Notes: generated from the letters alone by a model not told the origin. 26,070 bases of DNA from Guillardia theta CCMP2712 (GCF_000315625.1 NW_005434512.1:1-26070); one strand, 5' to 3'. Shown: positions 10,181 to 21,599, numbered from the stretch's first letter. Program-made: numbers and translations.

Positions 10181-10388
10181 CGGCGCTGAAAGTGGAGGAG
10201 GAGGACAAGGAAATTGGCCACTAGGGGATGTCCTTTTGGTGTAAAAGTTTGGTGACCCCTACGTTGTTCGGCCTGTTTGAAATTCGATTGCTCTCTACAC
10301 TTTTTTTTTGTTTTCTTCTTGTTGTTGTCAACTCAAACATTAAAACTTTGAGATGAGAATCTGCCAAGCCTGAATGTGCGAGGATCCT

Positions 10389-12200
10389 TCACTTGCGGCA
10401 GGAAGCGCTTGCACGGGTGTCCACGCTAAGAGCATACAGTAAGAAACGCAAGGGGAGGAGAGGCCGACGAAGGTTGAGGAGATGGAGCAGGGGCATCATA
10501 GAGTAGCACGAGAGGAAGGAAGGAGGGGTAGGAAAGGGGGTGGGAACAAGACGGGAGAAGGAGTGAAGAGGAGTTCGCATGAGCATTGGGGACTTGAGAC
10601 AGCAGCAGCAGCATCGCTCACCCGGTGACAGGGTTCGTTCCCTGCAGGGTCGGATTCTTGCAGATCTTCTTGTTGTCAAAGTCGCCCATGTACCTGCTGG
10701 GCATGAGCTGGAGCAGCAGGCATGCTCGCCATCTCACGTGTCACTGAAATCAGAATCTGTCAGGTCGGATCCTTCGAACTCCGACCCGGACAAGACGGCG
10801 TTGGCGAAGATGGCGCCCTGAACATTCTCATGAGAAATGGAGACAAGGATGTTGTATCGGTCAGGAGGTGAGAAGACGAGGGAAAGGAGGAGCAGTCGGG
10901 AGCATCGCAGAAAGAGGAGCCAGTGGCCAAGAGGAGCAGGGAGGAGCAGAATCAGCAGAGGAGGAGACGGGGAGGAGGGAGGAGGGTGAGAGAGAGCAAG
11001 TGGAATAAACAACATTTTCTGCCTTCTTTCCTCACCTTGAAGGACGATTTCCTCCATGTTCCACGGTCCATCACAGCGTTGGAAAAGTCTGCGCCATCGA
11101 AGGTTGCCTCGTCGGCAAACACCTGGAGCATCCGTTCAGGTCCAGCGGGGAAGGGAGGGAGGGAGGAAAAGGAGGGAGAGGGAGGGAGAGAGGTATGGGA
11201 AGACACGGGCAGAGTGGTGCGGGGGAGGAGGAGGGACGAGAGAAGCCGCAAGAGAATGAGATTGAAGATGGAAAAGAGTGAAGAGGAGGGAGGGAGGGAG
11301 GGAGGGAGGGAGGGAGAGGGAGGGAGGGAGAGGGAGGGAGAGGGAGGGAGGGTGGGAGGGAGGGAGGAGAATGAGGAGGTTGTTGGAACCTTGGACATGA
11401 CAGCGTCCTTGAACTTCACTTTGGAGAAATCTCCCTTCTGCATCAAGGCTCCTGCACATGATTTTAACTTTGGCAACCGACAGGCATCCTCCTAGAGTCC
11501 TCACCCGCAAGGTCAAAACCTGTCGCATCCTTGCCGGCCATCGGGCACTCTCGCCTGGGGCCCTACGTCATGTCCCTACAAGAGGAGGAACACAGCAGCT
11601 ACAGATCGTAGAGCTTGTCACGAGCAGCATTGGCCTGCCCGATGGCTGAGGAGCGGAAGGTGCAACGATCCTTGGCCTTCCTGCTCGGCAAGGGTGGACG
11701 TGAGCGTCGGAGGAGAAGGCCGGGTGAAAGGGGGAGGGGAAGGTTGAGACGGGGGAGCCAACCAAGGAGGAGGAAGGATTGAGGGTAGGAGAGGAGCATT
11801 CATGTGAGAGAGGAGATGAAGGAGCATGAGAGCCAAGGAGGAGGATGTAGCTGGTTGCCTGTCAATAGGAGGGAAGTTGAACTTCAAGCTCGAGTCTGCC
11901 TGCACGTCGAGGGGAAGGACAGAGCTGCCAAGGATAAGAGCGCCCGCAACCTGGCCGACATCTTTCAGTGCTGAGTGCTTGGTCTTCTTCCTTGCTCAGT
12001 AGCTCGCATCCCTCCAGGATCCTGTGCTCGAATCCTCGCCGCACATCCCCCAACCGCGTGAGTTTGCACTTACAAAGCTGGCGACTTGCTTGCTGCTGAC
12101 TTCGATCTGTGGTTTCATGGCCATCTGGGGAGAGATAGCCTGCGAGAGGAGACGGAGAGTGAGAGTGTGAGAGAGAAGAGGTCCGAGCATGAGCTGACAT
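10389..12200 (-). CDS. thylakoid lumenal pentapeptide-repeat protein
   Basis: Minus-strand exons: 12200-12074 (start uncertain), 11970-11859, 11680-11603, 11554-11505, 11451-11390, 11122-11036, 10826-10738, 10693-10622, 10425-10389. The sequence shows a hydrophobic lumenal signal (VAGALILGSSVLPLDVQA, cut expected after Ala), then CTFRSSAIGQANAARDKLYD, then A(D/N)Lxx-type pentapeptides (ATFDGADFSNAV, GAIFANAVLSGSEFEGSDL) and the conserved end DNKKICKNPTLQGTNPVTG. This architecture matches the plant and algal lumenal TL15/TL17-type pentapeptide proteins, right-handed helical folds of unknown biochemical role in the thylakoid lumen. The exons from the cleavage site total 516 nt without a stop. 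ATG 12200 gives a 66-residue leader in phase. An alternative uses the acceptor at 12131 and another upstream exon. Intron 11858-11681 begins with GC, not GT. Confidence 0.88.
11283..11370 (+). repeat. (GGGA)n tract in intron
   Basis: GGGAGGGA repeats with a few GAGA interruptions. They lie in the 267-nt intron 11389-11123 of the lumenal-protein gene, so the sense strand is (TCCC)n. Confidence 0.85.
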
Positions 12201-12607
12201 TGTTGCTTCTCAAAGTAGGAACGTGAAGCTTCGATGAACCTGAGGTTAGCCGTTCAGCAAGTGGAGATCAGCTCATTATCCTCCTCCTCTTCCTCTCCCT
12301 CCTCCTCCTCGTCGTGCAAATCTTATGCTCCCTTATCTGTGTTCACCTGTAGTGTGCATGAAAGCCTCTCCTTGGCTCATCACCGCTGCCGCCATCGCGC
12401 ACGCCATCATCGTTCGACGACCAGCCATATTCGCTTATGTGAACACACTTCGTTCTGTTGGTTCTAATATCTTCCTGAGATTTTCAACTCTGACTTCAAC
12501 TTTTCAGTTTTGACATCAATTTTTGATATTTACGCCCACCCTTCTAAAGCTGTAAGCAGGTTTTGGAACTTTGACCCTCACTGAATCAAACTTTCATACT
12601 TTCAAAG
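12201..12607. other. intergenic sequence upstream of the lumenal-protein gene
   Basis: No further exon was confirmed. CTCCTC repeats lie at about 12280-12312. A TTTACGCCCACCCTTCTAA motif at 12529 is a variant of the TACCCACCC word. The end of the stretch is T-rich with several CAACTTT/CAAAGTT words leading into the GC-rich island. Confidence 0.4.
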
Positions 12608-12890
12608 TTCAACGTTAACAGTCCGTACTTTGAACGGGCCCGGCGTCACCCGATCGGAACCGGGCCCCGGCGCCGCCGGCACCGCCCGGCCCGGTTCGGC
12701 CTGAGTGCGGCCGCGCTGGCACGGTCAGGTCATTGAGGTGAGGCGGCCCGGCGGGGGTCACCGTGAGCCCGGCCCCGGGAGTCACGGCGATTGCGGGCCG
12801 GGCCGCCCGATCGGCCGGGCCCGGCACTGCCAGAGAAGTCCTGAGGTCCCGCCGAGTCACTGAGATATCAGGGACTGGTCCACAAACTTT
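12608..12890. repeat. GC-rich island, copy 2
   Basis: Bounded by TTCAACGTTA on the left and CACAAACTTT on the right, with GAACGGGCCCGG, GGGCCGGGCC and CCGAGTCACTGAG inside. The right end (GGTCCACAAACTTT) closely resembles that of copy 1 (GGCCCACAAACTTT). No open frame in it looks like a protein. Confidence 0.55.
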
Positions 12891-12904
12891 GAAAACCTGA
12901 GGGT

Positions 12905-13025
12905 TGTACCACCCTACCCACGTGTATGTACCCCACACTCTTTATTGAAACCCCATCAACATACCATATAGTACCCACCCTTTGTTATTACATTAAACTG
13001 CAGATGTGTAGCACCACCCCAGGAA
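12905..13025 (+). promoter_or_regulatory. TACCC-motif cluster before the 13059 start
   Basis: Four related words sit within 120 bases of the ATG: TGTACCACCCTACCCAC, ATGTACCCCACAC, TATAGTACCCACCCTTTG and TACCACCCCTATC. The third matches the copies at 8281 and 8718 over GTACCCACCCTT. A promoter role is inferred from position only. Confidence 0.35.
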
Positions 13026-13058
13026 ATACCACCCCTATCTGCATCCTCTCCAGCCCCA

Positions 13059-16000
13059 ATGGCGAATCCTGTGGCTGTGGAGGCGGTGCTGAGGGCAGCG
13101 GAGGAGGAGCGAAACATGGTAGAGGCTCTTCATCCTCTTCATCCTTCATGCCGAGCAGCTGTCATGCAGATGTTGAGGTGTGAACTTGGTGACGAGAGGA
13201 CGAGCCTTGGCTCCATGCACAACCTCACCAGAGTTAGCTGGCTGGCAATCATGCAGTCAGAACTGCCATGGCCGAGAGGAGCGGTGCGGCTGCTCCTCGA
13301 TACTGGAAACTCGTCTTCATGTGCCATGCTCTTCCATGCTGTCGCAGACATGAGCGTCCTCGAGCAGCACAGGAGTGGAGTCAGGTCTGAGTCTGTTTCT
13401 AGGACTCTAGCAGAATGTATGCTTGTTTGCGAGGAGTTTGCGAGCGATGAGGAGCGCGGAGAAGGGAGGGAGGAAGGGACAGCAGGAAACCGTCCAACAA
13501 CAGCTCGCGGGTCGCAAGATAGAGGGGGCAGGTCGAGAATGAGAGCAGAAGAAGGAGGAGCAGTGATGCGGTTGATGGTTGGGGCTTTGATCCGCCATGT
13601 TGAGTTGAATGAGGAGGACGGGAGGAATGAGCGAGTCTTCGGCATTCTCAGAGATGCTGTGAGAATGTTTCGTCAAGATCTCAAGTCCCATACGCTGCAA
13701 GGGAAGGACGCGCTCTTCCCGGAACCTGTTCAGAAACTCCTTGCTCTGCTCCGCGGGAGACAATGCTGTGATGTGAGCGATGAGTTTGCGACGAGAGACG
13801 TGCAAGCGTGCAGGAATCTGCTGCAGAGATACCTGGCGCCTCTGAGAGATGGCGAAAAGTCGCTGCCATGGCTATTTGATGCGGGATGGGAGAGTCTACA
13901 AGAATTGTTCGTGTTCTTGCGGAGGTACTTTGACGATGATCTTCAAGGTTGCAATCTGTTCCGATCTCCAGCTGGGAATCAGGATCTGCGGTTCTCTGGC
14001 AATGACAGTCCTCGTGAGATGCTCGGGCGCATCCTCGGAGTTCAGATCAGCGTTGTGAAGGCTGTTTCCTACAAAGTCAGCCATTTCTGGCACGAAATTC
14101 TGCTGCCAAGGGATGTTTTCTGTGTCCTTCATCACAATTACAATCCGAGCCGCCGTGATACCTCAGCTGTATCAACGAGAGACTTTGAAACTTGTAGATC
14201 AGTGTGCGATGGACATTTTCAGGTTTTCTTCTCCAAGGACTTGAGTTTCCCTGCCCTGGTACAACGCGCTATCTGCATATTGTGCTTGTACAGCTTCTTG
14301 GGAAGACGAGGAGGAGGGGGGCGGGAAGTAGGAGGAGAGGTGAGGAGGAGAGAGGAGGGGGTTGAGCTAGACGAGACAAGCTTTTTGAGCTTGGTCGAAT
14401 GGATTGCCGAAGAAGCCTCGCACAACTTGAAACAACAATTCTGCTTGTGGTACCTATCGTTGCAGATAATGACGAGGTTATCGATATTGTCGTTGGGAGG
14501 AGGAGGATCAGGAGGAGGTGGAGGAGGCGCTTCTTCCATCACCTTCAGCTCCCTCCTCTCATGTCTCAGTTTCAAGCATGCGAGGCCAGATGCCCCGGTC
14601 ATGGGCGTGCAGCTCCACCCGAGCCTTCGCGACGAGGCACAGGAGCTTCACATTCCGCAACTCTCTGCCATCCTCCTCCTTCGCCTCCTCACCGACTTCA
14701 GATGCGTGCAGGATCTGCTGAGAAGACGGAGGATGCCTGGCAGAGGTGACCGGGAGGATGTAGCGAGGGCGTTTGCGGGAAAGGAGGAGGATAGAGCTTG
14801 TCGCCTGATGTGGGGGCTGGTTCTCAGCAGCAAGAAGTTGGCGAGAGTGGTGAAGGAGGAGGAGATGAAGGTACGAGTGGATTATGCGACTTGCCTGCTG
14901 TTCGAGTTGCGATCGAGGTTGTTCGAGGGGGAAGACTTCATGGCTGAGACGTTTGTGAAGTTTCACGACGACAGGTCGGAAGGGACGATGAGAAGGACGG
15001 CGAGGATAGATGACGACGACGTCATGTTTCTCGCCCGACAATGTCCAATGATGATTGTGCACCTGATCGCTGATCGCTCGGCTGGTCAGCAGCGTGAAGT
15101 GATCTTCAAGTTTTGTGAAGCTCTGGATGGGGAGGAGAACAGGGTTGAGGACGGAGACAGGATGGAGGAGGAGCAGGAGGAGCGAAGGAGGGGATCGTTG
15201 CTTTCCTTGTATTCTCAGGTTGACGATGGACGGCGATCATCGAGATGGCTGTGCCTTCTTGTCAAACTCTGCGAGAGGCTGCACCGGGATGATGGAGGGA
15301 CGGTGAGGACGCGGCAGGTGCGAGAGGCGGAGGACTTGTTTGAACTCGAGCTCGTGGGCGAAGACTTGTTGCTGGACGATGAAGTGGATAGGAAGTCGCA
15401 GCAGATCGAGAAGAACATCAAGGCATGTCGACTTCAACTTGTCCTGTGGTTGTTCGACAGGATTCTCTTCTGGCGATCTTCCCTGCGCCATGCCAATCCA
15501 GATACCTCCTCCTCCCCCTCCTCCTCCTCCTCCTCCTGCTTCTCCTCTCCTGACAGGCTCGCGATGATGCAGCGGGCTTGCGAGGAGTTGATGAGAAGAA
15601 AGGCGATCATCGCTCGCGCGTCTCCTGCTGTTGCTTCTCTGCTCGCAAATTTCCAGGAAGATCTGATGCTTGCTCGGCAGAACATGAGGTGGACAAGTGA
15701 GAAGAGGAACAAAAGGCGCAGAGAGGAGGAGGAAGAGGATGGCAGATGGGAGGAGCTGATGGAGGACGACGTCGGGGAGGAGAAGCTGAGGAGCAATGGG
15801 AACGCAACGGAGGAGTCATCAGCAAGCAAGTGCATCGTGCGGTGCCATGTTGCAAGTGGGAGAAGCTCGTGGATGAACCTTCGAGGCGACGTGGAGCGAG
15901 TCTGCAGCAAGAGGAGCAGGACAGGGAGAGGGCTGCTGCAGGAGATTCTCGTGACAGAGTGTGCAGATCGTAACGTCTGGGAAGTTACGGAGAAGTTGAT

Positions 16001-19000
16001 GCTGATGAAGGACGTTGACGACGATGTTGTTTGTGACGTAATTTGTGAATCCTTGAAAGCTCCTCGGATGGGCCGGAGCGTCGGGGCTGAGCAGGTGGCC
16101 TTGTTGGTCTTCCTCTTGACGAGGGGAGGAGAGAGGGAGGTCAAGGAAGTTTGGAGTCGTTTCGAGGGCTCGTGTATGCATGACGATGCGAGGCGTTGGA
16201 TCAGATTGTTGAGGGGGTTGGTCGGTGAAGGCATGAAGTTGAAAGGTGAGCAACCCTTACGCTGAGTAGTTCTCCTCTCCTCTCGCAACTCTGTCGAATG
16301 TTGTTTTGTTCGATTTTTCTTGAACTTCTTTGTTTGGACTGCATTTGCTTTGCTCAAGTTCTCCTCTCCTCTCCTCTCCTCTCCTCTCCTCCTCTCCACC
16401 TTTCTTTCCACAGCGCTCCTCGTCTCTGCTCTGTCAAATTCAAGTACGTCTATTCTGATATCGATTCTCAGATTTGCGGACTGAGGGCTTCTGGAGTAGA
16501 CTTTTCAATCTCTGCGAACAGTCAGGAGCGGATTTGACGTTTTCTCCTGCTCTCTCACAGACTCTCATCAGAGAAGTTGTTGTAAGGGATGACAAACTCT
16601 GTCTTGACCTCTACAACGACGATCGTCGATATCTCCATCATCTCATCAGAGCAGTTGAGGCCTCGCCTCAGCACTTTGCCGTCTACTGGAGCTCAACGCT
16701 ATCCTTCGAGGAGGGCGAGGAGGGGGAGCACGATTCGGGAAGGATGAATGCTGTCGTTACCTTCCTGCTCATTGTACATTCTCTCAAGACAAACAAGATG
16801 CAGCATGTTGGGCAATTCCTTCGCATCATGGTTGAAACGCTGCATGCAAGAGGTGTGAGTGCGTCTTCCTCGTTGTTGGCGATGCTATCAACCGGGCTGC
16901 CTTGCACTGACTTGCGGTCAATCAAGTCTTCTACCTCGCTCGCATCTCTCTCCACAAGTGCTGTGGCTCGATGGCTGCTATCCTTCCCCTTCTTCTCCGC
17001 CCGTCGGGCTCTTGAACTTGCTACCTTGCAGACGGCTGCTGAAACTCGAGCAGACTTGCTAGCACGCGTCCAGGACGGCAGCACAACCCTTCTCTCTGTG
17101 ATCAGACTCCTCGGAGAGCTCCAAGTCGATTTCACCTCCCTCTCCCAGCACATAGCCGATCTAGTCCGAGCTCAACGCGAGGAGGGATCAGTACATGTCA
17201 GTATATTGCTGCGGAACTTGCAGGCAGTCTGTTTGTCGTCGGACCTCTCAGTCCTCCACCGGCTGCGCGCAGACGCTGGTAGGCGTCCAGGCTCCATCAT
17301 CAGGTTGTGCAGGTGCAGCGATGAGGGAGTGCTCGAGGAGGAGACGATGGAGTTTCGTGCGGTCATGGACGAGATCGATGTGAGTGATGCAGAGTTTGCA
17401 CACTAACTTTCACAATCTTACTTTTGATCGCTTTTTACCTCATCTCACCTCATCTCATCTCATCTCATCTCATCTCATCTCATCTCATCTCATCTCATCT
17501 CATCTCATCTCATCTCATCACCGCGTCGCGTCGCGTCGCGTCGCGTCGCATCTCATTTTCCCCTTTCATCTCATCTTATCTTATCTCATCATGCCTTCTC
17601 CTCTCACTTCTTTTCTTTGCAGCTGCACGCCTTTCTTGACCGCGGCGTTGAGTTTGGCGATGACATGGACAACTCCTCCTCCTTCTCATTCTCGGTTCGA
17701 TGTGATGATTCCAATGCTCCGCTCAAGAACTATCCACCATCCCTCTTCTCCTTCCTCCAACACAAAGATCGCAGGGTACGCTCTCTTGTCTCGTTCCTCC
17801 TTGTCTTATCCCGTTCCTCTCGATCTCCGTCGTCGTCGCCATCAGATTCGGGTCAAAGCTCTTCATGCCGCCTCCAACATGGAGCTCAACACCAAGATTT
17901 ACGTGCAGCTCGCTAAGGATGCGCTGGAGACGGTGCGGAGCTTGCAGACGGAGGAGGAGATGGAGGTGAGATAGGTTGACGTGAAAGAGAGTATTCACCG
18001 TTGCTAGGTGTTGTTGAGACTCGTAGCGAGCGCGGGCAGGGCAGCGCTGCAGCAAGGGAGCCTGTCGGCCAAGATGTGGAAGGAATGGATGAGGAAGATG
18101 AGAAGAAAAGTGGTAGTTCACTATCCTCCTCCTCCTGCCTTTTCTCATCTCTCCTCCTCACTTCGTCCCTCCCTCTCATGCTCCCTTCTACTTCAGGTTT
18201 GTATCCTTGCCGGATATCTCAGGAAGTCCGGCAAGCAGGAGCAGGAAGCGACTCTCAGTTGGCCGTGCGTCAGAAGATGCCTCGTAGTTCTTGCCGCCTG
18301 CTCCTGCTCTTCCGACGGACACGATGAGCGAGGAGCAGCGGAGGAGGAGGAAGGAGAGGAGGAGCAGGAGGTGGAAGAGAGTATGGCAGTTCTGGCGACA
18401 CAAGTCATCACGATGGGGATGAAGAAGTTAGCGAGGAGCGACGATCAGGACTGTTGGAGGGCCATCGCTGGAGCTGCTGACCTGCTCGTCGAGGACGTGA
18501 AGCAGCAGGTGTGCCCCTCCCTTCCCGCCCATCTCGGTCCTGGTCCAGCCTTCCTCGCCCATCCGTCTCCTCCTCCACCCTCCTCCCTCCTTGTCTCGTG
18601 TCCTCACTACACGACCAGGATGAGACGACCGTGCGTATGGTTCTTGCAAGGCTGCTGGGGTTTAGCTCGAGCTGGCTACTCTCGTTACAGGAGACAGCAG
18701 ACCAGAGGCGGCAGGAGGAGGAGCAGCGCAAGAGCACGAGTAACACAGCGAGCTTGTGGCATCTGCTCGAAGCCTCCGTCCTCAAAATCTGCGCGTCCAG
18801 GTTCGTCTCCTCCTCAGCTTCAGCTAGAACCCTCCTTCCCCTCTTCTCCCTGCTTCCCGCTCACCACCTACTTCGCTCTGCTGCTCTTGTTTCCCCGGTC
18901 TTTTCTGCCTCTAACCCTTCTTGATTGTTTCATCCCCCCCCTCCCCCTTCATTGCAGCCTGTCTGTCTCTTCCTCCCGTAGCCCCTCCTTGTTGTCGCCT

Positions 19001-19153
19001 CCTCCCCTCTCATCTTGTGCCAGGGCCAGTCTCGCCCGTGCGGGAGCATCCGAGGTCAGGAAGCAGCTGGAAGAGTGCTTGGAGCTTGAGGTCCACAGCT
19101 TCGCCCTGCTAGCGCGTCTCCTCTCCGCCATCGAGCAGATAGAGAGCAAGTGA
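13059..19153 (+). CDS. large alpha-helical protein of 1697 residues, family not recognised
   Basis: Eight exons: 13059-16245, 16472-17379, 17623-17775, 17846-17965, 18008-18109, 18197-18508, 18619-18800, 19024-19153. All introns are GT-AG, the phases agree, and the exons sum to 5094 nt. ATG 13059 opens the frame (MANPVAVEAVL). The product is mostly amphipathic helices with leucine-rich pairs, as in HEAT/ARM-like solenoids. It also has acidic or arginine-rich linkers, a glycine run near 14500-14525 and a serine run near 15508-15540, where hidden introns cannot be excluded. No catalytic motif, membrane segment or signal peptide was seen. Size and texture are like those of large DNA-repair or RNA-processing scaffolds such as FANCD2/FANCI or Integrator subunits, but I found no diagnostic alignment with any of these. 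The last exons are short and separated by pyrimidine-rich introns. Confidence 0.75.
16359..16398 (+). repeat. (CTCTC)n in intron 1 of the large gene
   Basis: Six or seven CTCCT/CTCTC units in intron 16246-16471, pyrimidine-rich on the sense strand. Confidence 0.85.
17441..17550 (+). repeat. (CATCT)n followed by (CGCGT)n in intron 2 of the large gene
   Basis: About fifteen CATCT units run to 17519, then switch abruptly to four or five GTCGC units (17522-17549), and then return to imperfect CATCT/TTATC. Both unit lengths are five. The array lies in intron 17380-17622, ahead of a normal TTTGCAG acceptor. Confidence 0.9.
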
Positions 19154-19277
19154 AGTGCATAGTCGAAAGTCGATGCTCGAAGTTTGAGATTCATCAGCCT
19201 CTACTTCGACTGACCTGAATCCTCTGCTCTCCGTTCCGCTACTGAGCTCTTACTTCAACTCTCTCCCTCCTACTGTC

Positions 19278-19400
19278 TCCACTCTCTCCCTCTCCCTCTC
19301 CCTCTCCCTCTCCCTCTCCCTCTCCCTCTCCCTCTCCCTCTCCCTCTCCCCCTCCCTCTCTCTCCCTCTCCCTCTGCCTCTCTCTCCCTCTTCCTCTCTC
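19278..19400 (+). repeat. (CTCCCT)n tract
   Basis: More than ten CTCCCT units and degenerate neighbours. They lie between the stop of the large gene and the cyclodeaminase gene. Confidence 0.9.
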
Positions 19401-19472
19401 TTCTGCTGCTACTTCTTCTCTCTTCCGTGTAAGTAGAAGAAACATCTCATTTCGCTTTCTTCCAAGGGGTCT

Positions 19473-19640
19473 CAGCCCATGTACTACCCCCCAACCCCCT
19501 TCAATTTTCAGTACCCTACCCCCAAATACCAAAGAATCTTTCGTACCCATATAAACGTCTCTTTCTTGCTCTATATTTAAGGGTGGTGTGATATACCCCT
19601 CAGGTACCTACCCTTGTACACCTCACCCACCCCTGATTCC
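19473..19640 (+). promoter_or_regulatory. TACCC-motif cluster before the cyclodeaminase start
   Basis: GTACTACCCCCCAACC, CAGTACCCTACCCCC, TCGTACCCATAT, ATATACCCCTCAGGTACC and TACCCTTGTACACC all fall within 180 bases of ATG 19652. They are the same word family as at 8281, 8718 and 12970. A TATATTTAAG stretch at 19571 may be a TATA-like element. Confidence 0.35.
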
Positions 19641-19651
19641 ATCTGATCGCG

Positions 19652-21096
19652 ATGGCAACCGGAGCGGCAGGAATCGGAGCATGGACGAAGAAGCTGGCGG
19701 AGAAGACGCCGACACCAGGAGGAGGAGCAGCAGGTAAGAGACACAGAGGAAACTTGAGGACGGATGGAAGGTAGAGGAGGAGGCGACCATGACGACGACG
19801 ACAACGATGAGAGGGAGAGAAAGTGCAGTTCGGGGTAAAAGGAGGGAGACAAGGACGCTGTTGTCTGATGTAGGTGGATCAACCGTAGACGTGTATTCAC
19901 GAAGGATGGTGAAAGAAAGAGGAAGAGGTAAAAGATGTATGGAAGTCAGGGATGCGAAGGAGTAGGGTGAGAGTGAAGGGGGTGGGTTAAGCAGGGGGCG
20001 CAACACCTGGAGGACACGAGGAGACGTTGGATGGACACACAGAGGAGGAGGAGAGACTGGAACTGATCACTGTCATGATATACTGCTTGTTTCTGATCAC
20101 CATGCTCTCTGACAGCTGCTGTCTGTGGAGCGATCGGTGCGGCGGCAGGGGCCATGGCGGCCATATACACCACTAGGAAGAAGGACGAGGAGACGGGAGT
20201 GGCGGAGAAAGCCCGTGCGCTGTCCGAGTCTCTCAAGCAGACTTCACAGAAGTGTATGGAGATCGCAGACGAGGACGAGGAGGCGTATGCCGCGCTGCAG
20301 GCCAGCTGGAAAGACAGCAGTATGACGGCAGAGCAGAAGGCCAAGGTACGAGGGCAGGGATGGTAGACCCTGCTCATCCCTCCTCCCCAGGTGGAGGCGA
20401 CGGCTCTGGACGTGCCTGTCCGTCTCCTCAAGCTCTGCCATGCCGAGGCCCTCAAGGTGCACGAGTTCATCCCCTCGTGCAACCCCAACATCGTCTCGGA
20501 CGCCAAGGTCTGTCTTCCCACTCCTCTCCTCATGCTGGCCATGGCTGAGGACGGTATCCTACAGGTTGCGATCCACCTCATGGCTGGGGCAGGTCGTGCT
20601 GCCTACCAGACTGTCCTCGTCAACAATCCTCCCGATGCTGTCAAGGTCACAAAGCTCCCCTCCCCTCCCCTCCCCTCCCCTCCCCTCCCTTTTGCCCCCC
20701 TGCCCCACACCACATCATCCTTCCTTGACCTTCCTCCATATTGACTTTTACTCGTTCACCTTCTCATCAGTCCACTTCAATCCCGTCGTCTCCCCCTTGC
20801 CTCCCCTTCCCCATCCTCTCCCCTTCCCCATCCTCTCCCCTTCCCCATCCTCTCCCCTTCCCCATCCTCTCCCCTTCCCCCGACTCTCTTCGCTGCCCTC
20901 CCCTATCCTCTTCGGTTACTTCTCTTCCCCTCCCCTGACTCTTCTTCTTCTCCTCTTTGTCCCCCCTCCCTTCACTCCTCTCTCCCTCCCCTCTTCTCTT
21001 CATCCCGGTACCTCCCCCTCCTCCTCACATCGCTGCCAGGCGGAGCTGCAACCTCTCCTGCAGGACTTGAAATCTTTCGAAGAGGCTCTACTGTGA
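19652..21096 (+). CDS. cyclodeaminase/cyclohydrolase (FTCD C-terminal family)
   Basis: Five exons: 19652-19733, 20116-20345, 20391-20507, 20565-20645, 21040-21096, giving 188 residues with consistent phases. The product matches the formimidoyltetrahydrofolate cyclodeaminase / methenyltetrahydrofolate cyclohydrolase fold. Near the N-terminus it has KLAEKTPTPGGGAAAAVCGAIG, the family's glycine-rich P-T-P-G-G-G substrate loop. The helix LSESLKQTSQKCMEIADEDEEAYAAL follows, then VEATALDVPVRLL and NPNIVSDAKVAIHLMAGAGRAA. In the family, the enzyme releases ammonia from 5-formimino-THF to give methenyl-THF, or opens methenyl-THF. The length (about 190-210 residues) is usual for a stand-alone domain. 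No formiminotransferase domain is attached or nearby. No clear targeting peptide precedes WTKKLAEK, so a cytosolic location is inferred. Confidence 0.88.
20656..20885 (+). repeat. CTCCC and 17-bp pyrimidine repeats in intron 4
   Basis: A short (CTCCC)n run at 20656-20690 is followed, at 20810-20880, by four copies of a 17-bp unit CCCCTTCCCCATCCTCT. Both lie in intron 20646-21039 of the cyclodeaminase gene. Confidence 0.85.
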
Positions 21097-21189
21097 TCTC
21101 GCTGCGACGCTACCCTGATCTCCTTGAGTACACTTCCAGTCTCCTTGGCTGCTCTCGCACCTCCCAGAGTCAGACCGTACTCGCTGACA

Positions 21190-21540
21190 CACCGTCACTG
21201 CGCTGTCCGGACCCCGGTCACTTACCAGGTGGTCCGACGGGGCTGCCGCTAGTCCCTCACGAGTCAGCCGCACTGACCTAGCCGCTGAGGCTGACACAGG
21301 CCCTGTTGAGTGAATCCTGAACCGTGCAACAGCGGCCGCGCACCGCCGGGCTGCGAGGCAGGTCCGTCCTCAGGAACTTCGCGGCGCCGTGCCTCCATCA
21401 CAAATTCGGGGCCGGGCCGGGGCCGCTGGCGCCCGGACCCGGTCCGGGACATCACCGTCACTGTGTGGACGGCCCGGGCCGACGGTTCCGGTCCGACAGC
21501 CTCCGGCGCCGGGCACTGACGGCCCGGGCCCGTTCATTAT
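21190..21540. repeat. GC-rich island, copy 3 (apparently inverted)
   Basis: Rich in GGCCCGGGCC, CCGGGCCGGGG and GTCACTG words, like the other two islands. Its right edge ends GGCCCGGGCCCGTTC, the reverse complement of the GAACGGGCCCGG that opens copy 2. This suggests opposite orientation. It begins about 90 bases after the cyclodeaminase stop. Confidence 0.5.
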
Positions 21541-21599
21541 TAAGTTGTCACCCGTTGCGATGCTGAACAGTCGTCTAAAACATTTTTAAGAACTTTCAC

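Noticed and set aside
10952-11476. 174-codon unspliced minus-strand frame
   Set aside because: It contains two true exons of the lumenal protein, but the middle is translation of the intronic TCCC repeat.
15434-16411. 325-codon minus-strand frame
   Set aside because: It is the shadow of exon 1 of the large plus-strand gene: serine-rich antisense of acidic codons, with no independent signal.
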